From REEB85 sp018971455 (lineage in GTDB: Bacteria; Pseudomonadota; Alphaproteobacteria; Acetobacterales; Acetobacteraceae), in the NCBI GenBank assembly GCA_028871195.1, contig JAGWNT010000104.1, positions 1 to 12,914 of the forward strand: a stretch of 12,914 nucleotides of DNA. The letters run 5' to 3'. The notes below the pieces were generated by a model that saw nothing but the letters and a program-made list of their open reading frames with translations, searched no databases and had not been told where the DNA came from. Shown in pieces: positions 1-6,812 of the stretch. The translations under genes were made by a program, and so were the position numbers. Position 1 is the stretch's first letter; every line of letters starts with the position of its first letter.

Positions 1-2229
1 GGAGCGGGCGGTCTGCTCGGCGGCATTGGCATCGCGCTCGGTCGCGCCGGCGATCTCGCGGGCGGCCCGTTCGGCCGCCTCGGCCGCGGCGCGAACGGCG
101 CGTTCGGCGGCCTCCGCTTCGCCATGAATGCGCCGTTCGTCCTCCGCCGCGCGGGAATGGGCCTGCCGAGCAGCCTCGGCGGCCGCCTGGGCTTCCACCA
201 GTTGCCCGCGCAGCCCGATGAGCCGATTGCGCTGCTGCAGGCGAACAGCCGCCGCGGTCGGTGCGCCAGCCTGGATGGTGTAGCCATCCCAACGCCAGAC
301 CGCGCCCTGGCGGGTCACCAGCATCTGCCCCGGACGCAGCATTGTCGCGAGTTGCGCCGCGGCCTCAGGCTCGGCCAGCCCGATCTGGGACAGGGCCCGT
401 GCCAGCGCCGTGGGCGCCTGGACCAGCTCGGACAGCATTGCTACGCCCGGCGGCAGGTCCGGTACCGGATCGAGGGGCGGCAATGCGCGCCAATGCCGTG
501 CGGCGGCCAGGTCGGCTGCCGAGTCAAGCTCCTCGCCCAGGGCGGCACCGAGTGCCGCCTCCAGTCCCGACGGCACGGCAAGCTGGTCCACCATCGGCGG
601 CCACGCCTCGCCATCCTTGACGGCGAGGATCTCCGCCAGGGCCGCAACCTCGGCCGCGAGGCGAGCCCGCAGGGTTTCGGCGTCCTCCGCGCGGGCGCGG
701 GCCATTGCCTGCGCCGCGCGTGCCGATTCGTGGGCCTGCTCGGCGTCGGCCCGGGCACGGGCCCGCGCCTGCTGCGCCTCCTCCTGCGCCGTGGCGCGCA
801 GCCGCTGGGCCTCTACCAGCGTGCGTGCCCGGGCATTTTCAGCATCCTCGAGGCTCCGCCGCGCGGTCGCAAGGCTTGCCTCGGCACCGTGACGCACGGT
901 CTCGGCGGCAGCGATGCGGGCGGGGTCGATCAGGTCACCGCAAACACGCTCGCGCTCGGCATGCAGCCGGGCCCCCTGTTCACCGAGCCGGCGCGCGCGC
1001 TGCTCGGCCTGGGCCAGCGCTTCGCTCAGCGCACGATGGCGGGCGGCGAGGTCGGCGGCATGCTCGGTGGCGCGGTTGGCCTCCGCCTCGGCCGCCCGCA
1101 CCGTCTCCTCCGCCGCGAAGAAAGCCTCCTCGGCCGCCTGGATGCGCGGCGGGTGGGCCGCCTCCTCGGCGGCGATGCAGGCATCCTCGTCGGCAAGCCG
1201 GGACGCCGCTCCCTCGGCATCGGCGCGGGCCTGGCGGGCATGAGCGAGGTCACTGCCGATCTGGCGCAGGCGCTCGGCCGCAGCGACCAGGGCGTCGCGG
1301 GCGCGCGCCTCCTCGGCGGCAATCTGGTCGCCGGCCAGCCGATGGCGTTCGAGCGCGGTGCGCGCTTCCCCCTCCACGCCGCGCAGCGCCGGCAAATGGG
1401 CTGCCCCGTCGGCCGCACGGGCGGCCGCGGCCATGGCGGCCGCGGTGGCCTCGGTGACGGCCGACTCGGCCGCGTGCAGCGCGGCACGCGCCGCTGCTCG
1501 CGCCCGCTCGACCCGGCCACGCTGGATTGCCAGCAATTCGGCCTCGGCGGCCCGGATGGTGCCGGAAATGCCGCGATACCGATTGGCCTGGCGAGCCTGC
1601 CGCTTAAGGCTTTCGAGTTGCACCTCAAGCTGGCCGCGAAGGTCCTCGGCGCGCGCCAGATTGGTCTCCGCCGCGCGCAGCTTGAGTTCCGCCTCATGGC
1701 GGCGCGCGTGCAGGCCGGTGATTCCGGCCGCCTCCTCCAGGATGGCGCGCCGCTCATCGGGCTTGGCATTGACGATCGCGGCCACCCGTCCCTGGCTGAC
1801 CATGCCGGAGGAATGGGCGCCGGTGGCGAGATCGGCGAACAGGGTCTGCACATCGCGGGCGCGGGCTTCGCGGCCATTGACCCGATACACGCTGCCATTG
1901 CCGCGCTCGATGCGCCGGCTGACCTCAAGCTCCTCCGCTTCGTGGAACGGGGGCGGCACCAGGCCGCGCGTCTCGTCGAGGAAAAGCGTGACCTCGGCGA
2001 GGTTGCGCGACGGCCGGGCAGCCGTGCCAGCGAAGATCACGTCATCCATCTCGCCGCCGCGCATGCTGCGCGCCGAGCTTTCGCCCATCGCCCAGCGCAG
2101 CGCGTCGACCACGTTGGATTTGCCGCAGCCATTCGGCCCGACGATCCCGGTTAGCCCCGGCAGGATATCAACGACCGCAGGCTCCGCAAAACTCTTGAAG
2201 CCGGCGATGCGCAGACGGCTGAAACTCAC
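1..2229 (-). CDS. smc: Chromosome segregation ATPase SMC (N-terminal 743 residues; C-terminus beyond window)
   Basis: SMC is the core ATPase of the bacterial condensin complex with ScpA/ScpB, acting in chromosome compaction and segregation. The reverse strand reads open from a GTG at 2229 to the window edge. Residues 1-23 (MSFSRLRIAGFKSFAEP) are the classic SMC start. The Walker A motif GPNGCGKSN is at 31-39. YRVNGREARARDVQTLFAD and the family motif LEEAAGI follow, and then a long Ala/Glu/Arg-rich coiled coil (about 170-520). The hinge lies at about 524-665, with GLEAALGAALGEEL and RQGAVWRWDG as landmarks. The returning coil begins after that. The Walker B/signature half is off the left edge, so the gene is cut by the window and shows no break. 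I translated the whole visible frame and found no stop. No other start restores SFSRLRIAGFKSF. The ribosome site is weak. It lies 24 nt behind the DsbA-like gene, probably in the same transcript. Confidence 0.96.
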   Translation of the reverse strand, partial: MSFSRLRIAGFKSFAEPAVVDILPGLTGIVGPNGCGKSNVVDALRWAMGESSARSMRGGEMDDVIFAGTAARPSRNLAEVTLFLDETRGLVPPPFHEAEELEVSRRIERGNGSVYRVNGREARARDVQTLFADLATGAHSSGMVSQGRVAAIVNAKPDERRAILEEAAGITGLHARRHEAELKLRAAETNLARAEDLRGQLEVQLESLKRQARQANRYRGISGTIRAAEAELLAIQRGRVERARAAARAALHAAESAVTEATAAAMAAAARAADGAAHLPALRGVEGEARTALERHRLAGDQIAAEEARARDALVAAAERLRQIGSDLAHARQARADAEGAASRLADEDACIAAEEAAHPPRIQAAEEAFFAAEETVRAAEAEANRATEHAADLAARHRALSEALAQAEQRARRLGEQGARLHAERERVCGDLIDPARIAAAETVRHGAEASLATARRSLEDAENARARTLVEAQRLRATAQEEAQQARARARADAEQAHESARAAQAMARARAEDAETLRARLAAEVAALAEILAVKDGEAWPPMVDQLAVPSGLEAALGAALGEELDSAADLAAARHWRALPPLDPVPDLPPGVAMLSELVQAPTALARALSQIGLAEPEAAAQLATMLRPGQMLVTRQGAVWRWDGYTIQAGAPTAAAVRLQQRNRLIGLRGQLVEAQAAAEAARQAHSRAAEDERRIHGEAEAAERAVRAAAEAAERAAREIAGATERDANAAEQTARS

Positions 2230-2253
2230 TGGCAAAGCGGCATATCCCGTCTG

Positions 2254-2946
2254 TTATCCGGCTGCTTGCGCAATCAATTTGGCGAACTCGTCGTAGCTCC
2301 GGTCACCCGATTCGTGACGATTCTTGGCGGCCGGCCCGTTGATGATGAAGGTCGGAGTCGAGTCGACCTGATAGATTTTCGACGCCTCGTCCTGGACCTT
2401 CAGGATCTCTGCCTTCAACGCCTGGTCGGCGATCGCGGCGTCGAAGGCCGGGCGTGCCATGCCCGCCAGGGCGGCGAATTTGGCAAGCTCGTCCGTCACA
2501 TTGCCACCGCCGGCATAGGCCCAGCGATCCTGCGCGGCGAGCAGAGCGGCGCAGAACGGCTCGTAGCGATCGGCCGGCAGGCTGCGGGCAACCATCGCGG
2601 CCGTCAGCGCAACCTGGTCGAGCGGAAAATCGTGGAAGACCATGCGCATCTTGCCGGTATCGATCAGGTTCTTCTTCACCTCGGGCAGCGTGTTCATCGA
2701 GAACGCGGCACAGTGGGGGCAGGTCAGGGAGAACCACTCATCCACGGTCACCGGCGCGTCGGCATGTCCGAGCGCCCGCTCGCCCATGCGCGGGTCAGCA
2801 CTTGTCTGTGCCGTGGTGGCGGCAACAGGTACTGCCGCAGGGACTATCGCGGTCGAAGGGTTGCCGGCGATCATCCGGCGCACGCCAACCGCGCCGCCAG
2901 CGACAACGATTAGCCCTACACCTAGTAGAATACGGCGTGAAACCAT
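2254..2946 (-). CDS. DsbA-family thiol-disulfide oxidoreductase, membrane-anchored or exported
   Basis: A 230-residue thioredoxin-fold protein of the DsbA/DsbG-like class (thioredoxin_4 type), expected to oxidise or isomerise disulfides outside the cytoplasm. Residues 4-26 (SRRILLGVGLIVVAGGAVG) form an N-terminal hydrophobic segment preceded by a twin arginine. This could be a Tat signal or an uncleaved anchor. A low-complexity Ala/Thr/Pro linker runs to about 50. The redox motif CPHC is at 76-79, within DEWFSLTCPHCAAFS. The cis-proline loop STPTF has Pro198, and the alpha-helical insert lies between them. The ATG at 2946 has AGGGG 8 nt upstream. The gene lies between DUF721 (59 nt gap) and smc (24 nt gap), an arrangement I recall as recurrent in alphaproteobacteria. 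Substrate is unknown. The nearby c-type cytochromes need thiol chemistry, but this is a different transcription unit and I infer no direct link. Confidence 0.92.
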   Translation of the reverse strand: MVSRRILLGVGLIVVAGGAVGVRRMIAGNPSTAIVPAAVPVAATTAQTSADPRMGERALGHADAPVTVDEWFSLTCPHCAAFSMNTLPEVKKNLIDTGKMRMVFHDFPLDQVALTAAMVARSLPADRYEPFCAALLAAQDRWAYAGGGNVTDELAKFAALAGMARPAFDAAIADQALKAEILKVQDEASKIYQVDSTPTFIINGPAAKNRHESGDRSYDEFAKLIAQAAG

Positions 2947-2950
2947 GGCT

Positions 2951-2990
2951 ATGACCCCTATATGTGGTATAGTAACTGGGTAGCTACCGG
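2951..2990 (-). promoter_or_regulatory. AT-rich leader of the DsbA-like gene with possible internal promoter
   Basis: The 59-nt gap between DUF721 and the DsbA-like gene is markedly AT-richer than its surroundings. On the minus strand it carries a TACTAT box (2974-2969) that could serve as a -10, then the ribosome site AGGGG (2959-2955). A perfect 10-bp palindrome, GGTAGCTACC, occupies 2979-2988, about where a -35 or an operator would sit. No good -35 hexamer is present, so promoter activity is only a suggestion. Confidence 0.25.
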
Positions 2991-3005
2991 CGAGTCGAGT
3001 GGCCT

Positions 3006-3497
3006 TTACCGTCGTGCCAGCACGACCTGGCCGAGCCGCTCCAGCGCATCGCGAAGATCACCTGCCGGAAGGGCCGAGACCGCGGCCCGCGCCGCCGCGA
3101 CCGCGGGTGTTCGCACGGCCGGCCGGTTGGCGGAAGAGGACGGCGCCTGCTGCACGAAGCGCAGGCGGGTGACCGCGACCTGCCCGAGATGGGCGTTGAT
3201 CCGGCTGATGATCTGCGGAGATAAATGTTGCAATTCCACGGCTATAGATCCAGAACATCCGATGGACAACGTGCCGGAGAAGAGGCGCCGGGGCATCGTA
3301 ACCGCCGCCAGCGCAGGGCCGACGATGGCCGGCCAGTCAGCCAGAACCTGCGCCGTTGCCGGAGCCCGCTTGCGGTAGGCTGGGCGGACCAGGGCAGGCA
3401 CCAGGGCCGCCATGGCACGCGGCCCGTAAACATGCCGTGTCTCGTCCGCAGATGCCTGCGGCTTGCCGTCCACCCCAGCCTTCGCCATACCGCCCAT
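3006..3497 (-). CDS. DUF721 domain-containing protein
   Basis: A 163-residue protein of the DUF721 (DciA-like/zinc-ribbon-free) family. The family core is at about residues 23-117: VYGPRAMAALVPALVRPAYR, then ADWPAIVGP, the beta-strand SGTLSIGCSGSIAVELQHL and ISRINAHLG. The C-terminal 45 residues are Ala/Arg-rich and look disordered. DciA, a loader of the replicative helicase in many bacteria, is a member of this broad family, so a replication-linked role is possible. The sequence does not prove it. ATG candidates at 3497 (GGAG 4 nt upstream) and 3488, and a GTG at 3473, would all keep the domain. I chose 3497 because of the ribosome site, but the start is uncertain. The open frame extends much further upstream only as an antisense shadow of mutY. 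It leads the probable operon with the DsbA-like gene and smc. Confidence 0.87.
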   Translation of the reverse strand: MGGMAKAGVDGKPQASADETRHVYGPRAMAALVPALVRPAYRKRAPATAQVLADWPAIVGPALAAVTMPRRLFSGTLSIGCSGSIAVELQHLSPQIISRINAHLGQVAVTRLRFVQQAPSSSANRPAVRTPAVAAARAAVSALPAGDLRDALERLGQVVLARR

Positions 3498-4604
3498 GTG
3501 TCTCCAAGCCGTCTCACGATTCATTCCGGCCCACCAGATCATGGCCACACCGACGGGGCCGATCTGCTGGCTTGGTATGACCGTCACGGCCGCGCCCTGC
3601 CGTGGCGGGCGAAACCGGCCGACCCCTACCGCGTCTGGCTCAGCGAAATCATGCTGCAACAGACCACCGTCGCCGCCGTGATACCCTATTATGAAAAATT
3701 CCTCACCCGCTTCCCTGACATCACCGACCTCGCCAGATCGTCTGAAAGCGACGTGATGGCGGCATGGGCGGGGCTGGGTTACTACGCCCGCGCCCGCAAC
3801 CTGCACGCGTGCGCCCGTGAGGTCGCCGGCCGCGGAGGCTTTCCCGCAGACATCGCCGGCCTGCGCGTGCTGCCCGGCATCGGCCCGTACACGGCGGCGG
3901 CAATCGCAGCACTGGCCTTCGATGTGCCGGCAGTGCCGGTGGATGGCAATGTGGAGCGCATTGCCGCCCGCGTCTTCGCCATCACCGAAGCCCTGCCGAC
4001 GGCCAGGAAGGCGATCGCCGACGCGGCCGCTCGGTTGGGCAGATCTCCCGCCGCCCAGGCCAGGCCCGCCGACTTCGTTCAGGCTCTGTTCGATCTCGGC
4101 GCCACCGTCTGCACACCGACCACCCCATCCTGCGGGCGATGCCCTTGGCGGGGCGGTTGCGCGGCAAATCGGCTGGGCATCGCCGCGGAACTGCCGCGCA
4201 AGGCGCCTCGCCGCATGCGACCGCTTCGGTACGGGGTGCATTTTTGGCTGACCGACCCGCAGGGCCGCGTGCTGCTGCGCCGGCGCCCCCCGCGCGGCCT
4301 GCTTGGGGGAATGGCTGAGCTGCCGGGCACTCCGTGGCGCGCCGAGACCTGGCCGATATCCGAGGCGCTTGCCCTCGCGCCTATGGCGGCCAGGTGGCGG
4401 CCAATCGGGACGATTCGGCATGGGCTGACACATTTCGAGCTGCATTTATCCGTTCTTGCGGCCACGGTGCCGTACATCGCGGCCGACGGCTTTCTCTGCG
4501 CCGCCAATGATCTTGCGGGGCAGGCACTGCCGTCGGTAATGCGCAAATGCGCAGTCCTCGGCCGCGCGGTTGAAACGTCGGCGGGCTCTGCCACCTCCTT
4601 GTAA
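3498..4604 (+). CDS. mutY: A/G-specific adenine DNA glycosylase MutY
   Basis: Removes adenine mispaired with 8-oxoguanine in base excision repair. With a GTG start the product is 368 residues, the usual MutY size. The catalytic Glu50 is in VWLSEIMLQQTTV. The helix-hairpin-helix is LPGIGPYTAAAIAALAF (125-141), and catalytic Asp149 is in VPVDGNVERIAAR. The 4Fe-4S ligands follow the family spacing C-x6-C-x2-C-x5-C: Cys205, 212, 215 and 221. The C-terminal NUDIX-like 8-oxoG recognition domain starts near 244 (RYGVHFWLTD) and includes GGMAELPGTPW and THFELHLSVL. The start is not secure. GTG 3498 directly abuts the likely DUF721 ATG on the other strand and has no visible Shine-Dalgarno. The next in-frame ATG, at 3432, would overlap that gene. 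All catalytic residues lie well inside either version. Confidence 0.95.
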   Translation: MSPSRLTIHSGPPDHGHTDGADLLAWYDRHGRALPWRAKPADPYRVWLSEIMLQQTTVAAVIPYYEKFLTRFPDITDLARSSESDVMAAWAGLGYYARARNLHACAREVAGRGGFPADIAGLRVLPGIGPYTAAAIAALAFDVPAVPVDGNVERIAARVFAITEALPTARKAIADAAARLGRSPAAQARPADFVQALFDLGATVCTPTTPSCGRCPWRGGCAANRLGIAAELPRKAPRRMRPLRYGVHFWLTDPQGRVLLRRRPPRGLLGGMAELPGTPWRAETWPISEALALAPMAARWRPIGTIRHGLTHFELHLSVLAATVPYIAADGFLCAANDLAGQALPSVMRKCAVLGRAVETSAGSATSL

Positions 4605-4656
4605 GCTGTTTGTCAGACGTCCCGGCTAGGCTTGCCTCATGCGGCCGGGCGAGCAT

Positions 4657-4660
4657 GGAG
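4657..4660 (+). promoter_or_regulatory. Ribosome binding site fixing the cytochrome b start
   Basis: GGAG ends 8 nt before the ATG at 4669, which supports that start over the upstream in-frame ATG at 4639. The 64-nt gap after mutY shows no convincing -35/-10 pair and no FNR-type inverted repeat. Confidence 0.6.
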
Positions 4661-4668
4661 TGATAGGT

Positions 4669-5829
4669 ATGCAGCAACCGGCTATGATTTTGCGTGAAAG
4701 CCTCGCGGTATTGCGTGCCCAGGCACGCAATGGCACCCCTGTCTGGGACCTTGGCGTGCGGCTGTTCCACTGGCTGCTGGTGGCCAGCGTGACCATTGCT
4801 GCATTGACTGGCTTTTTCGCCCAGCGCAGCGCATTGCAACTCCACCTGATAGCCGGCGGGATCATCGCGGCACTGATAGGATTCCGCATCGTATGGGGCC
4901 TGCTCGGCGGCGGTTATGCGCGCTTCGCCAGCTTCGCCTTCTCACCCCCCAGCGTGCTCGCCTATGGCCGGCAGATGATCGCCGGCCGCACCGCCCGCTA
5001 TCTCGGTCACAACCCGCTGGGCGGCCTCATGGTGTTCGCCCTGCTGGCCGTGCTGACGCTGATTGTGCTCACCGGCACGGTGACGTTGGGTGGGCTCGTC
5101 AAGCAGGGCCCGCTGGCCTTCGCCACGAGCTTTGCCGGCGGAGCGCAGGCCATCGGGCTGCACAAGCTGCTGTCGCTGCTTCTGGTGGCGATGATTGCGG
5201 CGCATCTGTGGGGGGTGTGGTTCGAGAGTCGGCGCGAGGGCGAGAACCTGGTCGTCGCCATGGTGACCGGCGCCAAATCCCATATCGAGGCAAATCCACC
5301 GCGCTGGAAGGCACATCGGCGGCTGGCGACACTTATCTGCATCGCGCTCGGCGCCGCCGGCACTTTCGGCATCACCGCCCTGGCCAACCTGCCCGGCCTC
5401 GGTGTGCCGCCGGCCGCGCAGGACCCGGTCTACGCCGAGCAATGCGGCGCCTGCCACCTGGCCTATCCCCCGAGCCTGATGCCAGCGGCCGCCTGGAGCG
5501 GAATTCTCGACCACCTCGGCCATCACTTCGGCGAGGATGCCAGCCTCGATGCGCCGACAATTGCGCATCTGCGCGCCTATCTCGCCGCCAATTCGGCTGA
5601 GCATTGGGACACGCTTCCGGCGGTGCGCCTGCGCAGCAGCATCGATCCGGCGGACCCGATGCGCATCACTGCCACCCGCTTCTGGCGGAACATGCACCGC
5701 CGGATTCCGGCCGCCACCTTCGCTTCGCCCAAAGTCAGCAGCCGGGCATCCTGCGAGGCCTGCCACCGCGACGCTGCCACCGGCCGCTTCGCACCCCAGA
5801 AAATCGAAATCCCGGAGGCATCGGAATGA
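4669..5829 (+). CDS. Cytochrome b561-type membrane protein fused to a C-terminal diheme cytochrome c (DHC) domain
   Basis: A 386-residue two-part electron carrier. Residues 28-187 form a four-helix b561/hydrogenase-type cytochrome b. Candidate heme b ligands are His34 (VRLFHWLLV), His59 (LQLHLIAGG), His165 (IGLHKLLSL) and His179 (AAHLWGVWF). A basic loop (187-217, RREGE...PPRWKAHRR) should be cytoplasmic. A fifth helix (about 218-238) then carries the chain out to the periplasm. Residues 255-376 are a DHC domain with heme c sites CGACH (259-263) and CEACH (362-366), plus HHFGEDASLD and FWRNMHRR, whose His residues are likely distal ligands. By family logic it would take electrons from quinol and pass them to the soluble cytochromes encoded next. 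The start at 4669 has GGAG 8 nt upstream. The stop overlaps the next start (ATGA). The DHC part resembles the separate DHC two genes on. Confidence 0.9.
   Translation: MQQPAMILRESLAVLRAQARNGTPVWDLGVRLFHWLLVASVTIAALTGFFAQRSALQLHLIAGGIIAALIGFRIVWGLLGGGYARFASFAFSPPSVLAYGRQMIAGRTARYLGHNPLGGLMVFALLAVLTLIVLTGTVTLGGLVKQGPLAFATSFAGGAQAIGLHKLLSLLLVAMIAAHLWGVWFESRREGENLVVAMVTGAKSHIEANPPRWKAHRRLATLICIALGAAGTFGITALANLPGLGVPPAAQDPVYAEQCGACHLAYPPSLMPAAAWSGILDHLGHHFGEDASLDAPTIAHLRAYLAANSAEHWDTLPAVRLRSSIDPADPMRITATRFWRNMHRRIPAATFASPKVSSRASCEACHRDAATGRFAPQKIEIPEASE
5527..5558 (+). repeat. Direct repeat copy 1 (within the DHC domain of the b561 fusion)
   Basis: A 32-nt stretch beginning TTCGGCGAGGATGCCAGCC is matched at 6473-6504 with one mismatch (C/T). 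Both copies encode FGEDASLDAP in the paralogous DHC domains. Confidence 0.85.
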
Positions 5830-6257
5830 ACCTGCGACCCATCCTGCTGCTTGCATTTGCCGCCTCGCTCACGGGCGGTGCGACATTGGCGGCGACCAAC
5901 TACGCCAGCGAGCGCGCGGCCATCGTTGCCCGGTACGCCGCGGAAGCCAAGCAAGCCAATCCGAACTTCCACGGCTTCTCCGCAGACGCCGGCAAAGCCT
6001 TCTTTCTCGCCCATCCCGGCACCGGGCGGCCGGAGACGCCATCCTGCACGACCTGCCACACCACCTCTCCGCGCAATTACGGGCGCACGCGCGCGGGCAA
6101 GCAATTGCTTCCGGTGGCCGTGTCACGCACGCCGGCGCGCTTCACCAACCTCACCAAGGTCGAGCGCTGGTTTAAGCGCAATTGCAACACGGTCTACGGC
6201 CGCACCTGCACGGCGCAGGAAAAGGGCAACTACATCACCTTCATGGAGAGCCAGTGA
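5826..6257 (+). CDS. SHP-type (DUF1924) monoheme cytochrome c
   Basis: A 143-residue periplasmic cytochrome of the sphaeroides heme protein family. Residues 1-23 are a signal peptide (RPILLLAFAASLTGG, cut near LAA). The single heme site CTTCH is at 74-78. Downstream, RFTNLTKVERWFKRNCN is followed by TVYGRTC. Known for Rhodobacter SHP: an Asn is the sixth heme ligand, it moves away to let O2 or NO bind, and a nearby disulfide is present. Asn119 lies 41 residues after the heme His, the spacing I recall for that Asn. Cys120 and Cys128 could form the disulfide. SHP accepts electrons from DHC, encoded next door. The ATG at 5826 overlaps the previous stop by 4 nt and has GGAGG (5814-5818) 7 nt upstream. 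The physiological substrate of SHP is unsettled, so the reaction is not assigned. Confidence 0.9.
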   Translation: MNLRPILLLAFAASLTGGATLAATNYASERAAIVARYAAEAKQANPNFHGFSADAGKAFFLAHPGTGRPETPSCTTCHTTSPRNYGRTRAGKQLLPVAVSRTPARFTNLTKVERWFKRNCNTVYGRTCTAQEKGNYITFMESQ

Positions 6258-6730
6258 TGCGGCTGGCGCCCTATCTGGTCGGCCTGACGCTTGCTGGCCT
6301 GGTGCTCGCCCCGTTGCTGCTTGCGGCCGCGCCGGCCGAGGCGGCGACGCGCGGCCTGCCCTCCGGCCTTGCCGATACCCGCCGCGAATGCAGTGCCTGC
6401 CACGTGCTCTACCCGCCGGAGCTATTGCCGGCCCGCTCCTGGCAGGCACTGACCTCACATCTGTCAACGCATTTCGGCGAGGATGCCAGCCTTGATGCGC
6501 CGACGACGGCGGCAATTACGAAATATCTGGTCGATCATGCCGCCGATTCGCGTTACGGATCGCGCGATGTAATGTGGCATCTTTCACCGACGCAGACGCC
6601 GCAGCGCATAACCGACATGCCGTTCTGGCGAAGCATTCATCGGCGGCTGCTTCAGCCGGGTGTGGGCACGGGCCCAGGCATTCGTACTGCGGCCGACTGC
6701 GCCCGCTGCCACGACGTTCGCAGCGAATGA
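6257..6730 (+). CDS. Periplasmic diheme cytochrome c (DHC)
   Basis: A 157-residue soluble diheme cytochrome c, the family known to reduce SHP. A signal peptide covers about 1-30 (hydrophobic 6-25, cut near AEAA). Heme sites are CSACH (45-49) and CARCH (148-152). Between them, HFGEDASLD (72-80) and FWRSIHRR (123-130) carry His72 and His128, which I infer to be distal ligands giving two bis-His hemes. The layout parallels residues 255-376 of the b561 fusion, including CHxxYPPxLxPAxxW after the first heme. The ATG shares one base with the SHP stop (TGATG). GGAGAG (6245-6250) sits 6 nt upstream, inside the SHP coding sequence. Tight coupling suggests fixed ratios of the three products. It probably passes electrons between the fused DHC and SHP, or competes with the fused domain. 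Confidence 0.9.
   Translation: MRLAPYLVGLTLAGLVLAPLLLAAAPAEAATRGLPSGLADTRRECSACHVLYPPELLPARSWQALTSHLSTHFGEDASLDAPTTAAITKYLVDHAADSRYGSRDVMWHLSPTQTPQRITDMPFWRSIHRRLLQPGVGTGPGIRTAADCARCHDVRSE
6473..6504 (+). repeat. Direct repeat copy 2 (within the stand-alone DHC)
   Basis: Partner of the 32-nt segment at 5527-5558, one mismatch. It marks recent common origin or gene conversion between the two DHC coding regions. Confidence 0.85.
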
Positions 6731-6798
6731 CGTGGTACGACACGCGGGGTGGATTGCAAGGCCGCTGATTTTGCCCGTTCATGACGGCCGATGACGAC

Positions 6799-6805
6799 AA
6801 GGAGG
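6799..6805 (+). promoter_or_regulatory. Strong ribosome binding site of the class III dehydrogenase
   Basis: AAGGAGG lies 7 nt before the ATG at 6813, the strongest Shine-Dalgarno in the window. The 82-nt gap after DHC (6731-6812) shows no clear promoter hexamers or terminator hairpin, so read-through from the cytochrome operon is possible. Confidence 0.65.
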
Positions 6806-6812
6806 CCGCCCC

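Noticed and set aside
124..2154. 676-codon plus-strand open frame opposite smc
   Set aside because: It is the codon-aligned antisense of smc, whose reverse strand gives clear SMC motifs. The plus product is low-complexity Gly/Arg/Leu and resembles no family.
2962..3378. 138-codon plus-strand frame opposite DUF721
   Set aside because: Ala/Arg/Thr-rich shadow. The opposite strand carries the DUF721 signature.
3006..4445. 479-codon minus-strand frame covering DUF721 and most of mutY
   Set aside because: Only the last 163 codons match DUF721. The rest is antisense to well-supported mutY and rich in Gly/Arg with no domain.
4942..5856. 304-codon minus-strand frame opposite the cytochrome b561-DHC fusion
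   Set aside because: Shadow of a gene with four candidate heme His residues and two CxxCH sites on the plus strand.
6731..6812. Possible terminator or promoter between DHC and the dehydrogenase
   Set aside because: Only 4-bp stems without a U-run, and no paired -35/-10 hexamers.
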